Positions 17,369 through 26,884 of a stretch of 64,000 nucleotides of DNA are shown piece by piece. The stretch covers positions 1 to 64,000 of the forward strand of contig JAAZIU010000032.1 in the NCBI GenBank assembly GCA_012800735.1, read 5' to 3'. The stretch is from Clostridiales bacterium. GTDB taxonomy: Bacteria > Bacillota > Clostridia > Oscillospirales > CAG-272. The notes under the pieces were generated by a model that saw only the letters and a program-made list of their open reading frames with translations, ran no database searches and was not told where the DNA came from. Position 1 is the first letter of the stretch; every line of letters begins with the position of its first letter. Both the position numbers and the translations under genes were made by a program.

Positions 17369-18118
17369 TTAGTTGAGTTTAATGACTCCCGCCTTTTTAA
17401 CTGTTACTGTACAGCGGGCGGAACCTGCGTGGCTGTCGGTTACCGTAATAATAGCGATTCCGGGTGATATCAGAGTCACAAGACCGTTCTGATCGACTGT
17501 TGCGACGCTTTCATCGCTTGATGTCCATTCGATATTTGGGTAATAAGGAGTGACTACCGAGCAGTTCAGCTGTTTTGTTGTACCTTCTCTGCCGCTGTAG
17601 TTTTCGATATCGATCGTGCAGCGGGTGTTGTTATAAAGCAGGTACAGAAGGTAGTTGAAGTAATAGTATCCGGGAATTCTGATGTTTTGATAAATCGGAC
17701 CGCCTACCGTAAATCCGCCGGGGCTATAGTTAAGATATCCGCTCTTTCCAAATTCTCCGGTTAAATAATAAGGATTGGAGAGATCGGCTTTAGCCTGTAC
17801 ATAAACGCTAAAGCTGCCATATGGGCAGACAATTATTTTGTTGAGCAAATCAAGGGTATACGTACCGGCTGTATTCGCGGAAACTATATATCCCGAATCG
17901 ACCAAATAAGAATCTCCGTACCAAAGCTGCCAGCTGTAACCGTCTGCGCCCTCAACGGCAGGCCAGCTTACCACGCCGTATGAAACAACGCTCCAGGAAG
18001 GAGAGGGAGTTCCGAGTTTTATGAAACCGGCTGCTGCTGATGAAACTCCGAGAGCGGCTGCAATAATGAAAGCAAGCATCAAAGCTGCCGCTCTGCTTTG
18101 GATTTTTTTCGTTTTCAT
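17369..18118 (-). CDS. Secreted protein with a bacterial Ig-like (BIG2) domain
   Basis: A signal peptide (about residues 1-30) is followed by a short fibronectin-like strand region (SWSVVSYGVVSWPAVEGADG), a tyrosine/glycine-rich middle, and a C-terminal BIG2 domain (about 165-245) with the typical WTSSDESVATVDQNGLVT and a TVTDSHAGSARCTV ending. Such domains mediate adhesion or display on the surface. I see no catalytic motif and no cell-wall sorting signal. It has its own promoter (18151-18179) and terminator. Confidence 0.82.
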   Translation of the reverse strand: MKTKKIQSRAAALMLAFIIAAALGVSSAAAGFIKLGTPSPSWSVVSYGVVSWPAVEGADGYSWQLWYGDSYLVDSGYIVSANTAGTYTLDLLNKIIVCPYGSFSVYVQAKADLSNPYYLTGEFGKSGYLNYSPGGFTVGGPIYQNIRIPGYYYFNYLLYLLYNNTRCTIDIENYSGREGTTKQLNCSVVTPYYPNIEWTSSDESVATVDQNGLVTLISPGIAIITVTDSHAGSARCTVTVKKAGVIKLN

Positions 18119-18150
18119 AGTTTTATCACCGAGTCCTTTCTTTTTCTTAT

Positions 18151-18179
18151 ATTATACACCTTTTCAAGCGGCAATACAA
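18151..18179 (-). promoter_or_regulatory. Promoter of the Ig-like protein gene
   Basis: TTGTAT (18179-18174), 17 bp, TATAAT (18156-18151) on the minus strand. The rest of 18119-18374 is AT-rich and carries only the divergent promoter and the small tandem repeat listed separately. Confidence 0.75.
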
Positions 18180-18273
18180 TATGTTTCGTGAAAAATATTT
18201 ATTAAATTGCTGATTTTTATAAATTTTATTATTTATCAATACTATTCTCTTGGCGTTGTAAATAATATTTTAC

Positions 18274-18302
18274 TTGACATGGCAATATTATTATTGTATA
18301 AT
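18274..18302 (+). promoter_or_regulatory. Consensus sigma-A promoter of the SPFH gene
   Basis: Perfect TTGACA (18274-18279), 17-bp spacer, perfect TATAAT (18297-18302). Confidence 0.9.
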
Positions 18303-18329
18303 GAATATATGAAGCAATTTACGAACCTT

Positions 18330-18351
18330 ATAATACCATTATAATACCATT
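18330..18351 (+). repeat. Perfect 11-bp tandem repeat in the SPFH leader
   Basis: The unit ATAATACCATT occurs twice back to back (18330-18340 and 18341-18351), between the -10 box and the ribosome site. Confidence 0.8.
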
Positions 18352-18374
18352 AAGATTTAAGAGGAGATTAAAAA

Positions 18375-19769
18375 ATGGGTCTGATTTCTGCTGCGTTAAG
18401 CACTGTGGGTGGAGCCCTCGAAGATTCATATCGCGATTATTTTTACAGCGACTCGATTGATAATGATGTGCTTGTAATTAAAGCCCAGCGGCGCGCATCA
18501 AGGCGTTCACAAAATAAAGGCGATCCCGAAATTATTTCAAACGGGTCGATAGTATCGGTAGCTGACGGTCAGTGCATGTGCATTGTTGATCAGGGCAAAG
18601 TTGTCGAATTTTGCGCTGTTCCGGGTGAGTTCATTTATGATACTTCTACCGAGCCTTCACTTTTATACGGAAATCTCGGTGATAGTATTATAAACACATT
18701 CAAGCAGATAGGCAGGCGTATAACCTTTGGCGCTGACACCGCTCGTGTCCAGCGTGTTTATTACTTCAACACGAAGGAGATTATGGGCAACAAATACGGC
18801 ACTGCCAACCCAATCCCCTTTAAAATAGTCGATCCGGATACTAATTTTAGATTTACTATTCGTATTCGCTGCCACGGAGAGTATTCTTATAAGTTGGTTA
18901 ACCCGATACTGTTCTACACAAACGTAGCCGGAAACGTAGCCGACAGATACACCCGCGACCAGATTGACGGTACTTTGAAGACCGAACTTTTAACCGCGCT
19001 TCAGCCTGCTCTCGGTAAGCTTTCAAGAATCAGCTATGAAGAACTTCCCGGACATACAATGGAAATTTCGGACGCATTAAACGAGGTGCTTTCCGAAAAA
19101 TGGATAAATACCCGCGGAATTTCCATCGCCTCTTTTGGCGTTAGCTCGGTAACTGCAAACGAAGAAGACGAAAAACGCCTGCAGGCAGCTCAAATTGCCT
19201 ATTTCAACAGCAATCCCAATATAGCTGCCGGAACCCTTGTCGGCGCTCAGGCAGAAGCAATGACTGCGGCTGCAAATAATCCAAGCGGCGCCGTGAACGC
19301 TTTTATGGGTGTAGGAATGACCCAGGCAGCCGGTGGAATGAATGCCGCTAATCTGTTTAATATAGGTCAGCAGCAGACAGAGACTCCCGTCGCTGACGGA
19401 TGGGCTTGTCCTAAATGTGACAAGCAGAACACCGGTAATTTCTGCGCTTTTTGCGGCGAGAAAAAACCGGAACCGAAGCCGGCGGAAGGCTCATGGGTTT
19501 GCGCGAAGTGCAGCAAGGAAAATACAGGTAATTTCTGCGCGGATTGTGGAGAAAAGAAGCCGGAGGTAAAATCCGGATGGACTTGTCCTAATTGTGGATC
19601 GGTAAACAAGGGTAAATTCTGCGCTGAGTGCGGAGAAAAGAAACCCGCAGACGAGCTTCTTTATAAATGCGATAAGTGCGGCTGGGAGCCGAATGATCCT
19701 GCCAATCCTCCGAAGTTCTGCCCGGAGTGCGGCGATGTTTTTGACGACAAAGACGTTACGAATCAGTAA
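18375..19769 (+). CDS. SPFH-domain protein with four C-terminal zinc ribbons
   Basis: The first 300 residues match the bacterial SPFH/virion-core-like family (YdjI type), with DNDVLVIKAQRRASRRSQNK and a long membrane-associated beta/alpha region. An alanine/glycine/asparagine-rich linker follows. Four CxxC zinc ribbons fill residues of about 343-460: CPKCDKQNTGNFCAFCG, CAKCSKENTGNFCADCG, CPNCGSVNKGKFCAECG and a longer last one. SPFH proteins scaffold membrane microdomains; related ribbon-bearing proteins are linked to envelope stress. The start follows AGAGGAG. The gene is monocistronic or leads into the phosphodiesterase gene 78 bp downstream. Confidence 0.88.
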   Translation: MGLISAALSTVGGALEDSYRDYFYSDSIDNDVLVIKAQRRASRRSQNKGDPEIISNGSIVSVADGQCMCIVDQGKVVEFCAVPGEFIYDTSTEPSLLYGNLGDSIINTFKQIGRRITFGADTARVQRVYYFNTKEIMGNKYGTANPIPFKIVDPDTNFRFTIRIRCHGEYSYKLVNPILFYTNVAGNVADRYTRDQIDGTLKTELLTALQPALGKLSRISYEELPGHTMEISDALNEVLSEKWINTRGISIASFGVSSVTANEEDEKRLQAAQIAYFNSNPNIAAGTLVGAQAEAMTAAANNPSGAVNAFMGVGMTQAAGGMNAANLFNIGQQQTETPVADGWACPKCDKQNTGNFCAFCGEKKPEPKPAEGSWVCAKCSKENTGNFCADCGEKKPEVKSGWTCPNCGSVNKGKFCAECGEKKPADELLYKCDKCGWEPNDPANPPKFCPECGDVFDDKDVTNQ

Positions 19770-19847
19770 AAGATATTTTTCAACGCGGATTGTTTTAGAC
19801 ATTCCGCGTTTTTGAGTGTCTGAAAAATATGATAAAAAGGACTTAAC

Positions 19848-20627
19848 ATGAATAATAAAGTTTTATTGATAATCTCTGACGGCGTTCGCCCGGATGCTAT
19901 CGGCGCAGTCACCGGTAAGAAAGACTTTTCTTTAAGATTGCTTCAAAGCTCATATTATACGATGAATGCAAGAACAGTTATGCCTTCGGTTACCCTTCCC
20001 TGTCACATGTCGCTTTTCCATTCGGTTCCGCCCGAAAGGCACGGTATTATGACGAACACATATGTTCCTCAGGTAAGACCGGTCAAAGGCCTCTTTGAGG
20101 TACTCAGAGCAGCCGGGAAAAATGCGGGAATTGTATACGATTGGGAGGAGCTTCGCGATCTCGGTCGTCCCGATTCGATAGGAAACGGAATATATATGTC
20201 AGGCCATATTTATGACTATAACAACACCTGCGTCAAACTGACGGAAAAGGCTATCGAATATATAAACGAATGCTCTCCCGACTTTGTGTTCTATTATTAC
20301 GGACTTACAGACGCAGCGGGTCACGGCCACGGATGGATGAGCGACGAATATATGTCCGCTGTTTCAAAGGTTTCCGGCTGTATCGAGCATATGCTTGACT
20401 CAATCAGCGGTTATACAGTTATATTCACAGCCGATCATGGCGGTCACTCCCGCGGGCATGGCTCGGATATTCCCGAAGATATGACGATTCCGATAATTAT
20501 CTCGGATCCATCCCTGGAACAAAAGGAACTTGGCGCTGCTTCGATTCTCGATATCGCTCCGACTGTGACCGATATTTTAGGAGTTTCTCCCGATCCGGAG
20601 TGGGAAGGCAAAAGTCTTATTAGATAG
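19848..20627 (+). CDS. Alkaline phosphatase superfamily phosphodiesterase/pyrophosphatase
   Basis: The 259-residue protein belongs to the type I phosphodiesterase/nucleotide pyrophosphatase group, which uses two metal ions and a threonine nucleophile. Metal ligand D11 (IISDGVRPD), nucleophile T49 (MPSVTLPCHMSLF), a DAAGHGHG ligand pair and TADHGGHSRGHG are all in place. It lacks a signal peptide, so it is probably cytoplasmic. A paralogue is encoded at 45672-46481. The start has AAAAGGACTTAAC upstream. Confidence 0.87.
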   Translation: MNNKVLLIISDGVRPDAIGAVTGKKDFSLRLLQSSYYTMNARTVMPSVTLPCHMSLFHSVPPERHGIMTNTYVPQVRPVKGLFEVLRAAGKNAGIVYDWEELRDLGRPDSIGNGIYMSGHIYDYNNTCVKLTEKAIEYINECSPDFVFYYYGLTDAAGHGHGWMSDEYMSAVSKVSGCIEHMLDSISGYTVIFTADHGGHSRGHGSDIPEDMTIPIIISDPSLEQKELGAASILDIAPTVTDILGVSPDPEWEGKSLIR

Positions 20628-20656
20628 TTTGATATAAGTCCAATCATATGATTATT

Positions 20657-20690
20657 AATCCCCGTTTTTTTATTCGGGGATTGTTTATTT
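20657..20690 (+). terminator. Terminator of the phosphodiesterase gene
   Basis: An 8-bp perfect stem (20657-20664 with 20675-20682) is followed by TTATTT. Confidence 0.75.
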
Positions 20691-20695
20691 AATTA

Positions 20696-20724
20696 TTGCA
20701 AATACTAATAAACTATGATATAAT
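20696..20724 (+). promoter_or_regulatory. Promoter of the carbohydrate operon 20768-31819
   Basis: TTGCAA (20696-20701), a 17-bp spacer, and TATAAT (20719-20724). Confidence 0.82.
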
Positions 20725-20767
20725 GAAGACATAAATTAAATAACAATTTATTCAAAGAGGTAACAAA

Positions 20768-22675
20768 ATGGAAAAGCTTAAGCGCGCTCTGCATATCGAT
20801 TTTCACACGATGCCGGGAATACATGACTTTATGAGAGAAATCGATCCCGCAGATTTTGCGGAAACTCTGTCCGATGCACATATTACCCTGGTTAATTTAT
20901 TCGCTCAATGCAATATCGGTTTTTCATATTATAAGACCGATATAGGAATACCATATCCCGGTATGAAGGGCGATATGCTTCCGGATATGATCTGCGAGTG
21001 CCATAAGCGCGGAATAAAAGTCGTCGCTTATATCAACGTAGGCTTAAATCATGAATATGCAAGAAAGAATTATGGTAATTGTCGCATTAACAGCGAAGGA
21101 AAGGTTATATTCGGCGATACCTCCGGAAACTTCTTCCGAGCTCCTTGCTACAACAGCGAATATGGTGAATATCTGCTTTCCGTTATCAGAGAAATATTCG
21201 AAAAATGTCAACCGGACGGAATATTTTGCGACTGTATGTTTAACATGGCATGTTACTGCAACAGCTGCACCGAAAAGATGATATCCGAAGGAATAGACAT
21301 TAAAAACGGATCTGCGGTATACGAGTTTCAGCACAAAACCATGAAAGACATCTGCCGCAAGATTAAGGATATCGTTCCGGCGGGAAAGCTTTGTTATTTC
21401 AACGGCATGGAATGGACCGATGTGGAAAATTCCCATCTTGAAGTCGAATGTCTTCCTTCGGGCGGCTGGGGATATGACTACTTTATTCCCCGTTCGGCAT
21501 ATGCGAGGATGCTTAGCGATAACGTAATATATATGACCGGACGTTTCCAGGCTTCATGGGGAGATTTCGGCGGATATAAGGGATTGCATTCGCTTGAAAA
21601 CGATATCCAGGACGCGATGCTTCAAGGAACACAGTTTTCCGTCGGTGATCATATGCATCCCGCAGAAGGATTGGTTGATGATATTTATCGTGATATAGGC
21701 AAAATATACCGTAAATACGAAAAATATGAGAGATGGACCGACGGCTGCAAATATATATCCGAGATCGGCATTGTAATAAACCGCGGCAATTTCACGAATT
21801 CTCATAAAGGTGTTTCAAGAATGCTTTCCGAGCTGAAATACGGTTTCGATATCATTGATGAAACGATGGATTTCAGTAAATATCGGCTGCTTTTGATTCC
21901 CGATGATACCGTTCCGAACGATGCGTTGCGTAAAAAACTTAAAGATGCTAATAAAAACGGGATAAAGCTTATTTTCTGCGGACGCAGCGGAGTCGGTAAA
22001 GACGGCTTCTGGGCTGATTTTATAAAGGACGTAGTTGAATTCAAAGGCTATGACGATACCGACAATGGGTATTACAAACTCAAAGAAACTTCGGAAGATA
22101 CGGCGGATATGCCATACTCAATGTATACCGGCGGTATACTCATGACGGCTAAAGACAAAAAAGATGAGCTTGCAAGCCGCGTAAAGCCTTATTTCAAAAA
22201 GCATTGGGACGGTCTTCAAGGATATTTCTATACTCCGCCGGAGTGTGAAGACGGTTATTCCGCAGTTATACTCCGACCGGATTTTGCTTATATCTCGTTT
22301 GATCCGTTTGTATCTTATTTCAGCGAAGCTGCATATTTCCACAAAAAGCTTGTTGCAAAGCTTATATCAGCGCTGATGCCAACGCGGCTGATCGAATGTG
22401 ATCTTCCGTCAACTTCCCGCGCAACACTCACCGGATGCGATAATTATCGGCTACTGCATATAAAAGCCACCTATCCCGAACCTCGCGGGAAAGTTAATAT
22501 TGTCGAGGAACCGGGCGTGCTGCCTGCCAGACATATTGTTTCGGTTGAGGGTGAATTCCGCAGCGTTAAGCATCTGCCTGGCGAAAACGAGGTAATGTCA
22601 AAGATTAAGGACGGAAGAACAGAAATAACCCTCCCTCAAATCAGCGGTTATGATATGTTCTGTCTTTACAAGTAA
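20768..22675 (+). CDS. GHL6-type putative glycoside hydrolase
   Basis: The N-terminal half resembles the hypothetical glycosyl hydrolase 6 (GHL6) barrel, with ALHIDFHTMPGIHDF, HITLVNLFAQCNIG and the conserved strand PDGIFCDCMFNMACYC near residues 150-170. The middle (about 345-480) looks like a beta-galactosidase-trimerisation-type domain. A beta-sandwich closes the protein. There is no signal peptide, so it should act on imported oligosaccharides. The substrate is uncertain; relatives include alpha-L-fucosidase-like enzymes. It is the first gene of the operon, and the next gene begins within 20 bp. Confidence 0.72.
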   Translation: MEKLKRALHIDFHTMPGIHDFMREIDPADFAETLSDAHITLVNLFAQCNIGFSYYKTDIGIPYPGMKGDMLPDMICECHKRGIKVVAYINVGLNHEYARKNYGNCRINSEGKVIFGDTSGNFFRAPCYNSEYGEYLLSVIREIFEKCQPDGIFCDCMFNMACYCNSCTEKMISEGIDIKNGSAVYEFQHKTMKDICRKIKDIVPAGKLCYFNGMEWTDVENSHLEVECLPSGGWGYDYFIPRSAYARMLSDNVIYMTGRFQASWGDFGGYKGLHSLENDIQDAMLQGTQFSVGDHMHPAEGLVDDIYRDIGKIYRKYEKYERWTDGCKYISEIGIVINRGNFTNSHKGVSRMLSELKYGFDIIDETMDFSKYRLLLIPDDTVPNDALRKKLKDANKNGIKLIFCGRSGVGKDGFWADFIKDVVEFKGYDDTDNGYYKLKETSEDTADMPYSMYTGGILMTAKDKKDELASRVKPYFKKHWDGLQGYFYTPPECEDGYSAVILRPDFAYISFDPFVSYFSEAAYFHKKLVAKLISALMPTRLIECDLPSTSRATLTGCDNYRLLHIKATYPEPRGKVNIVEEPGVLPARHIVSVEGEFRSVKHLPGENEVMSKIKDGRTEITLPQISGYDMFCLYK

Positions 22676-22693
22676 TGAATGAGGTACTTACCC

Positions 22694-24493
22694 ATGAAAA
22701 ACATTTCTTTTGATAATGTCAATCTCAACAGTGGTTTTTGGGCTGAAAAACAGAAGCTTATTCGTGAAGTCTCAATGAAGAATGTCTGCAAAAGATTCGA
22801 AGAGACGGGGCGTTTTGAAGGAACAAAACTTAGCTGGAAGGAAGGTCAGCCGAACAAACCCCATGTTTATTACGATTCCGACATTGCCAAATGGATAGAA
22901 TCCGTTGCGTATATACTTACAAAACACGATGCACCGGAGTTGAGAGAATATGCTTCGAATGTTATCGATGCCATTGTCTCTTCTCAGGATGAAGACGGAT
23001 ATTACAATCAGTATTATCAGATATTCGAAAAAGACAAGCGTTTCACCGACCGCAATGCGCATGAACTGTATTGCTTGGGTCACCTTATCGAAGCTGCGGT
23101 AGCATGGTATAACGCGCTCGGAGAAGACAAGTTGCTACGTGCAGTCGAAAAGTATGTCGACTATGTAATCAAGTGCTTCATTACTGATAAAACCGCGAAA
23201 TTTGCTTCTCCCGGTCATGAAGAAATTGAGCTTGCGCTCGTAAAACTTTATGACTTGACAAAAGAAAAGAAATATCTTGATCTCGCTTTGCACTTTATCA
23301 ATATAAGAGGAACTGCGGAAGACCCCGGTGGTTATATTAATATTCAGGCGCATATTCCGGTAAGAGAACAACGAACTGCAGAGGGGCATTCTGTCAGAGC
23401 AGTCTATTTATACAGCGCAATGGCTGATCTTGCGCTGCGTACAGGCGATGAGAGTCTGAAAGAAACCTGTCTTGATATTTACAGGAATATTACGACCAAA
23501 AGAATGTATATTACAGGAGGCATCGGTTCGTCCGCCTCCGGTGAAATGTTCAGCTATGACTATGACTTACCCAATATACACGCATATGCAGAAAGCTGCG
23601 CTAACCTTGGCCTTGCCCTTTTCTGTCGGCGTTTGAATCTGCTTGATGAAAGCTCGGACTATGCCGATACTATCGAGCGGGTAATATATAACGGCTTTCT
23701 TTCAAGTGTTTCTCTCGACGGCAAATCCTTCTTCTATGAAAATCCTCTTGAAATAGACCCCGCATTATTACAGCGCCGCGGAGAACAATACCCGATAACA
23801 CAAAGGCTTGAAGTTTTCGGATGCTCATGTTGTCCGCCGAATATTACGAGGTTCATTTCTTCTATCGGCGACTTCATATATAATGTCGATGGAAATCGAG
23901 TATATATAAACCAGTTTATTTCAAACTCAGCGGAATTTGATTTCATGGGAGAAAAAGCCGAAATCTCGATGGAATCGGGATTCCCGTATGACGGAAAGGT
24001 AAAGATTGTTTGGAATGGTCCCGAAGCTGAAATTATGATACGTTTGCCTTCCTGGTGTGACAATTACAAAGCGGATGAAAAAGGCTATATCAGGCGGACG
24101 GTTCAAAACGGCGATGTTCTTTGCTTTGATTTTGAAATGAAAACCGTCATGTATGAAGCAGACCCCAGAGTTCGTGAAAACGCAGGTCGCTTTGCCCTGA
24201 CAAGAGGTCCTTTGATCTTCTGCCTTGAAGGCGTTGACAACGGCAGCTATTTAAAAGACATAAGCGTAAAATCAGACGGCGATATTATTATGGGGTATGA
24301 TAAAAACCTTGATCTTCCGGTTATGATAGTTGACGGGTATAGGAGAAAACATACCGACCGTGAAAAACTCTATCAACCGGTAACAGATGACTATATTAAT
24401 CTGAAGCTGAAATTCATACCCTACTTTGCATTTGCTAATCGCGGAGAAACCGAGATGCTTATCTGGACTCAGATTAGGAGGGAATGTAAGTAA
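22694..24493 (+). CDS. GH127-like beta-L-arabinofuranosidase
   Basis: The sequence matches the DUF1680/GH127 family, retaining enzymes that release terminal beta-L-arabinofuranose using a zinc-bound cysteine nucleophile. The diagnostic N-terminus FDNVNLNSGFWAEKQ, a zinc-ligand YAESCANLGLAL segment and the nucleophile/zinc motif FGCSCCPPNITRF are present. The best start is the ATG at 22694, with GAGGTACTT upstream; an ATG at 22679 overlaps that ribosome site. Length (599 residues) is close to family size. It is cytoplasmic by sequence and abuts the next gene with a TAATG overlap. This is the clearest substrate clue in the operon. Confidence 0.9.
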   Translation: MKNISFDNVNLNSGFWAEKQKLIREVSMKNVCKRFEETGRFEGTKLSWKEGQPNKPHVYYDSDIAKWIESVAYILTKHDAPELREYASNVIDAIVSSQDEDGYYNQYYQIFEKDKRFTDRNAHELYCLGHLIEAAVAWYNALGEDKLLRAVEKYVDYVIKCFITDKTAKFASPGHEEIELALVKLYDLTKEKKYLDLALHFINIRGTAEDPGGYINIQAHIPVREQRTAEGHSVRAVYLYSAMADLALRTGDESLKETCLDIYRNITTKRMYITGGIGSSASGEMFSYDYDLPNIHAYAESCANLGLALFCRRLNLLDESSDYADTIERVIYNGFLSSVSLDGKSFFYENPLEIDPALLQRRGEQYPITQRLEVFGCSCCPPNITRFISSIGDFIYNVDGNRVYINQFISNSAEFDFMGEKAEISMESGFPYDGKVKIVWNGPEAEIMIRLPSWCDNYKADEKGYIRRTVQNGDVLCFDFEMKTVMYEADPRVRENAGRFALTRGPLIFCLEGVDNGSYLKDISVKSDGDIIMGYDKNLDLPVMIVDGYRRKHTDREKLYQPVTDDYINLKLKFIPYFAFANRGETEMLIWTQIRRECK

Positions 24494-26841
24494 TGAGTGA
24501 ATTATTAGAAAAAACAAAAGCCACGTCAGGCGCCGATGAGCTTACGCCTTCCAAAGCTCAGTATTTCTCCTGGATAAATAATACAAACGAAGGCTCAACG
24601 GAAGCGCATACTCATGCCAACTTCGATTATTTCGAATGGATGAAAGAAAAATACGGAATGCAGCTTGATATCTATGCCTGGGATGCCGGTAATCTTGACG
24701 GCGCGAGAGGGACGTATCAATATCTTGACAGTCCGAAAATAGTAAAGCAATTTCCGAATGGCTATGAACCGCTTGCCAAAAGAGCCGCGGAGCTTGGTTT
24801 CCGAATGGGTGTATGGTGCGGAGCCGGAGGATACGGCGACACCCCTGAGTCCGAGAAGAAGAGATATGACACTTTTATAAAGCTTTGCAGGGACTTTGAT
24901 TTCGGACTCTTTAAAATTGACACGGTTTGCGGAAATCTTGACGAATCAAAGCAACTGCTTTTCAAGAAAATGATTGACGAGTGTCGATCATATGTCCCTG
25001 AGCTTATACTTTTAAACCATAGGAACGACCTTGGAAAAGCAGAAATATGCGCAACAACTTTCGTTTGGGAAGGTTCTGAGACTTATACAGATGTCTTCTC
25101 CGTAAACCCGATAACCGGACCTCATCATCGTGTTATGCCTCTGATCCGCGGATTGACTCCCGATCTTATGCGCCTTGTCGAGGATCACGGCTGCTGTATA
25201 TCCTCCTGTATTGACTTTTTTGAAGACGATCTCACTGTACAAGCATTCTCAAGATCGCTGATACTTGCGCCGGAAATATACGGCAACCCATGGTTTTTAA
25301 GAGATGATGAGCAGGCGGTTCTTGCAAACATTTATAATCTTCACAGAAAATATAATGCGATACTCGTAAAAGGAATAACACTTCCGGAGAGTTATGGCGC
25401 GAGCGCCGTTTCTCGCGGAACGGGAGATACAAGAGTTATTTGTCTCAGGAACCCGAGCTGGGAGCCTTTAAATATAAAAATCGGCATTTCTGCCGAAATT
25501 GGTCTTGAACCTTGTTCTAAAGCTGTAGTAATGGAGAAACTTCCGTATAACAGATATGTTGGGACTTTCGATTACGGCGACTTTGTCGAGATTACCGTTG
25601 CGCCTTTCAGGGCGTCTGTCATTCTCGTGCAGGAAGAATCGAAATTTGAAGATGAAGATTTCGCATTTACCGACTGCACATATGAAACGATAATTCCCGG
25701 AAGCAAATATAAAATTATAAAAGCGGAAGAAAAGATCGGAATTAAAGGAAATATAAAAACAGCTGATCTTCCTTTCATCGAAAAGCCGTTTGACCATACT
25801 TTAAAGGCGCCGACAAAACTTGGAGCCGGTGTATTAGCAGATGTTCCGGTTGACGCCGAAACTCTGTATGAAACGACTGCTTTCGCTGCCGATACCGATT
25901 CTTTTGAAGCCCAATCAGTCAAGCGTTCGGGCAAAACAGAGATTCCTGCGGTAGAAGCGGCAAGAAAAGCATTCTTCAATCAACTCACATATAAATATCG
26001 CGGCTGTGAAGCGAGCGCAATGTTTAACGGTCTTGACGATACTTTCTTCGATGCCAATTCAAGGCACTACAGCACCGTAGGAGAAAACAGGTGCTTAAGG
26101 GTGGATCTCGGCAAGCATTATCCGGCAGAAACAATTGAGATTGATTATTTCTCAACTCTGGAACCTCGCAGAGAAATACCCGAACAGCTTCCTTTACTTA
26201 ATGCCGGATATTCTGATAACTTGACTACATGGAAGTATTCGGAACCGGAAGTTAAAAAAATCAGAGAGATAACCGTGCCGGTGGTTGTATTCTCGGTTCA
26301 TAATATAGAGGAAAACAAGGGCGAACTTTACCGAGTCAGATATTCGGTGTCCGGCGGACTGAGATATTTCAGACTGCCAAAACCGGTTGACCGAATATAT
26401 CATTTCAGATTGTTCGATGAAAACGGATCGGAAATCATACCGGATTCTCCCCACGCAAACAATATGCTTGGTTTAGTGGAATCCAAAGAATTCAAGTTTG
26501 CCTCTGTTGCAGAAATAACATTACCGAACGATCTTTCCGATGACTGCTATATTTCTGCCGCGCTTGACGGTGTTCACGGCTGCGAAGGCGCATTTTGCTC
26601 TCTTGAAATTGACGGTAAACTATTTGGCGCATATGACCGCGCTCCGTCATATCCGGTAAATCAATGGGAGCACATCGGCGCCCCGGTTGACAGGAGCTAT
26701 ACCTATTATTTTAAAACCGATGCTTCAATGGCGGGTAAAACAGCTAAAATAACAGCCTTGTTCCGCAATGATGCCGTTCCGCTTAATGTATATCTTTGTC
26801 ATGAAAATAAACCGAGAAATGGAGTCATGGTAAGTTTATAA
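24493..26841 (+). CDS. Putative glycoside hydrolase, clan GH-D-like barrel plus beta-sandwich domains
   Basis: The first 300 residues look like a TIM barrel related to alpha-galactosidase-type (GH27/36) enzymes: FDYFEWMKEKYGMQLDIYAWD, RAAELGFRMGVWCGAGGYG, and FGLFKIDTVCGN with an aspartate at the nucleophile-like position of the KxD strand. A beta-sandwich follows (about 300-390). The last 250 residues resemble a discoidin/NPCBM-like carbohydrate-binding domain, with YRVRYSVSGGLRYFRL and a terminal sandwich. I cannot assign a family or substrate with certainty. The start overlaps the previous stop by one base. Confidence 0.65.
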   Translation: MSELLEKTKATSGADELTPSKAQYFSWINNTNEGSTEAHTHANFDYFEWMKEKYGMQLDIYAWDAGNLDGARGTYQYLDSPKIVKQFPNGYEPLAKRAAELGFRMGVWCGAGGYGDTPESEKKRYDTFIKLCRDFDFGLFKIDTVCGNLDESKQLLFKKMIDECRSYVPELILLNHRNDLGKAEICATTFVWEGSETYTDVFSVNPITGPHHRVMPLIRGLTPDLMRLVEDHGCCISSCIDFFEDDLTVQAFSRSLILAPEIYGNPWFLRDDEQAVLANIYNLHRKYNAILVKGITLPESYGASAVSRGTGDTRVICLRNPSWEPLNIKIGISAEIGLEPCSKAVVMEKLPYNRYVGTFDYGDFVEITVAPFRASVILVQEESKFEDEDFAFTDCTYETIIPGSKYKIIKAEEKIGIKGNIKTADLPFIEKPFDHTLKAPTKLGAGVLADVPVDAETLYETTAFAADTDSFEAQSVKRSGKTEIPAVEAARKAFFNQLTYKYRGCEASAMFNGLDDTFFDANSRHYSTVGENRCLRVDLGKHYPAETIEIDYFSTLEPRREIPEQLPLLNAGYSDNLTTWKYSEPEVKKIREITVPVVVFSVHNIEENKGELYRVRYSVSGGLRYFRLPKPVDRIYHFRLFDENGSEIIPDSPHANNMLGLVESKEFKFASVAEITLPNDLSDDCYISAALDGVHGCEGAFCSLEIDGKLFGAYDRAPSYPVNQWEHIGAPVDRSYTYYFKTDASMAGKTAKITALFRNDAVPLNVYLCHENKPRNGVMVSL

Positions 26842-26884
26842 GCTTAATTACATAGACGACAAATGTTAAATTAGGAGGTAAATA

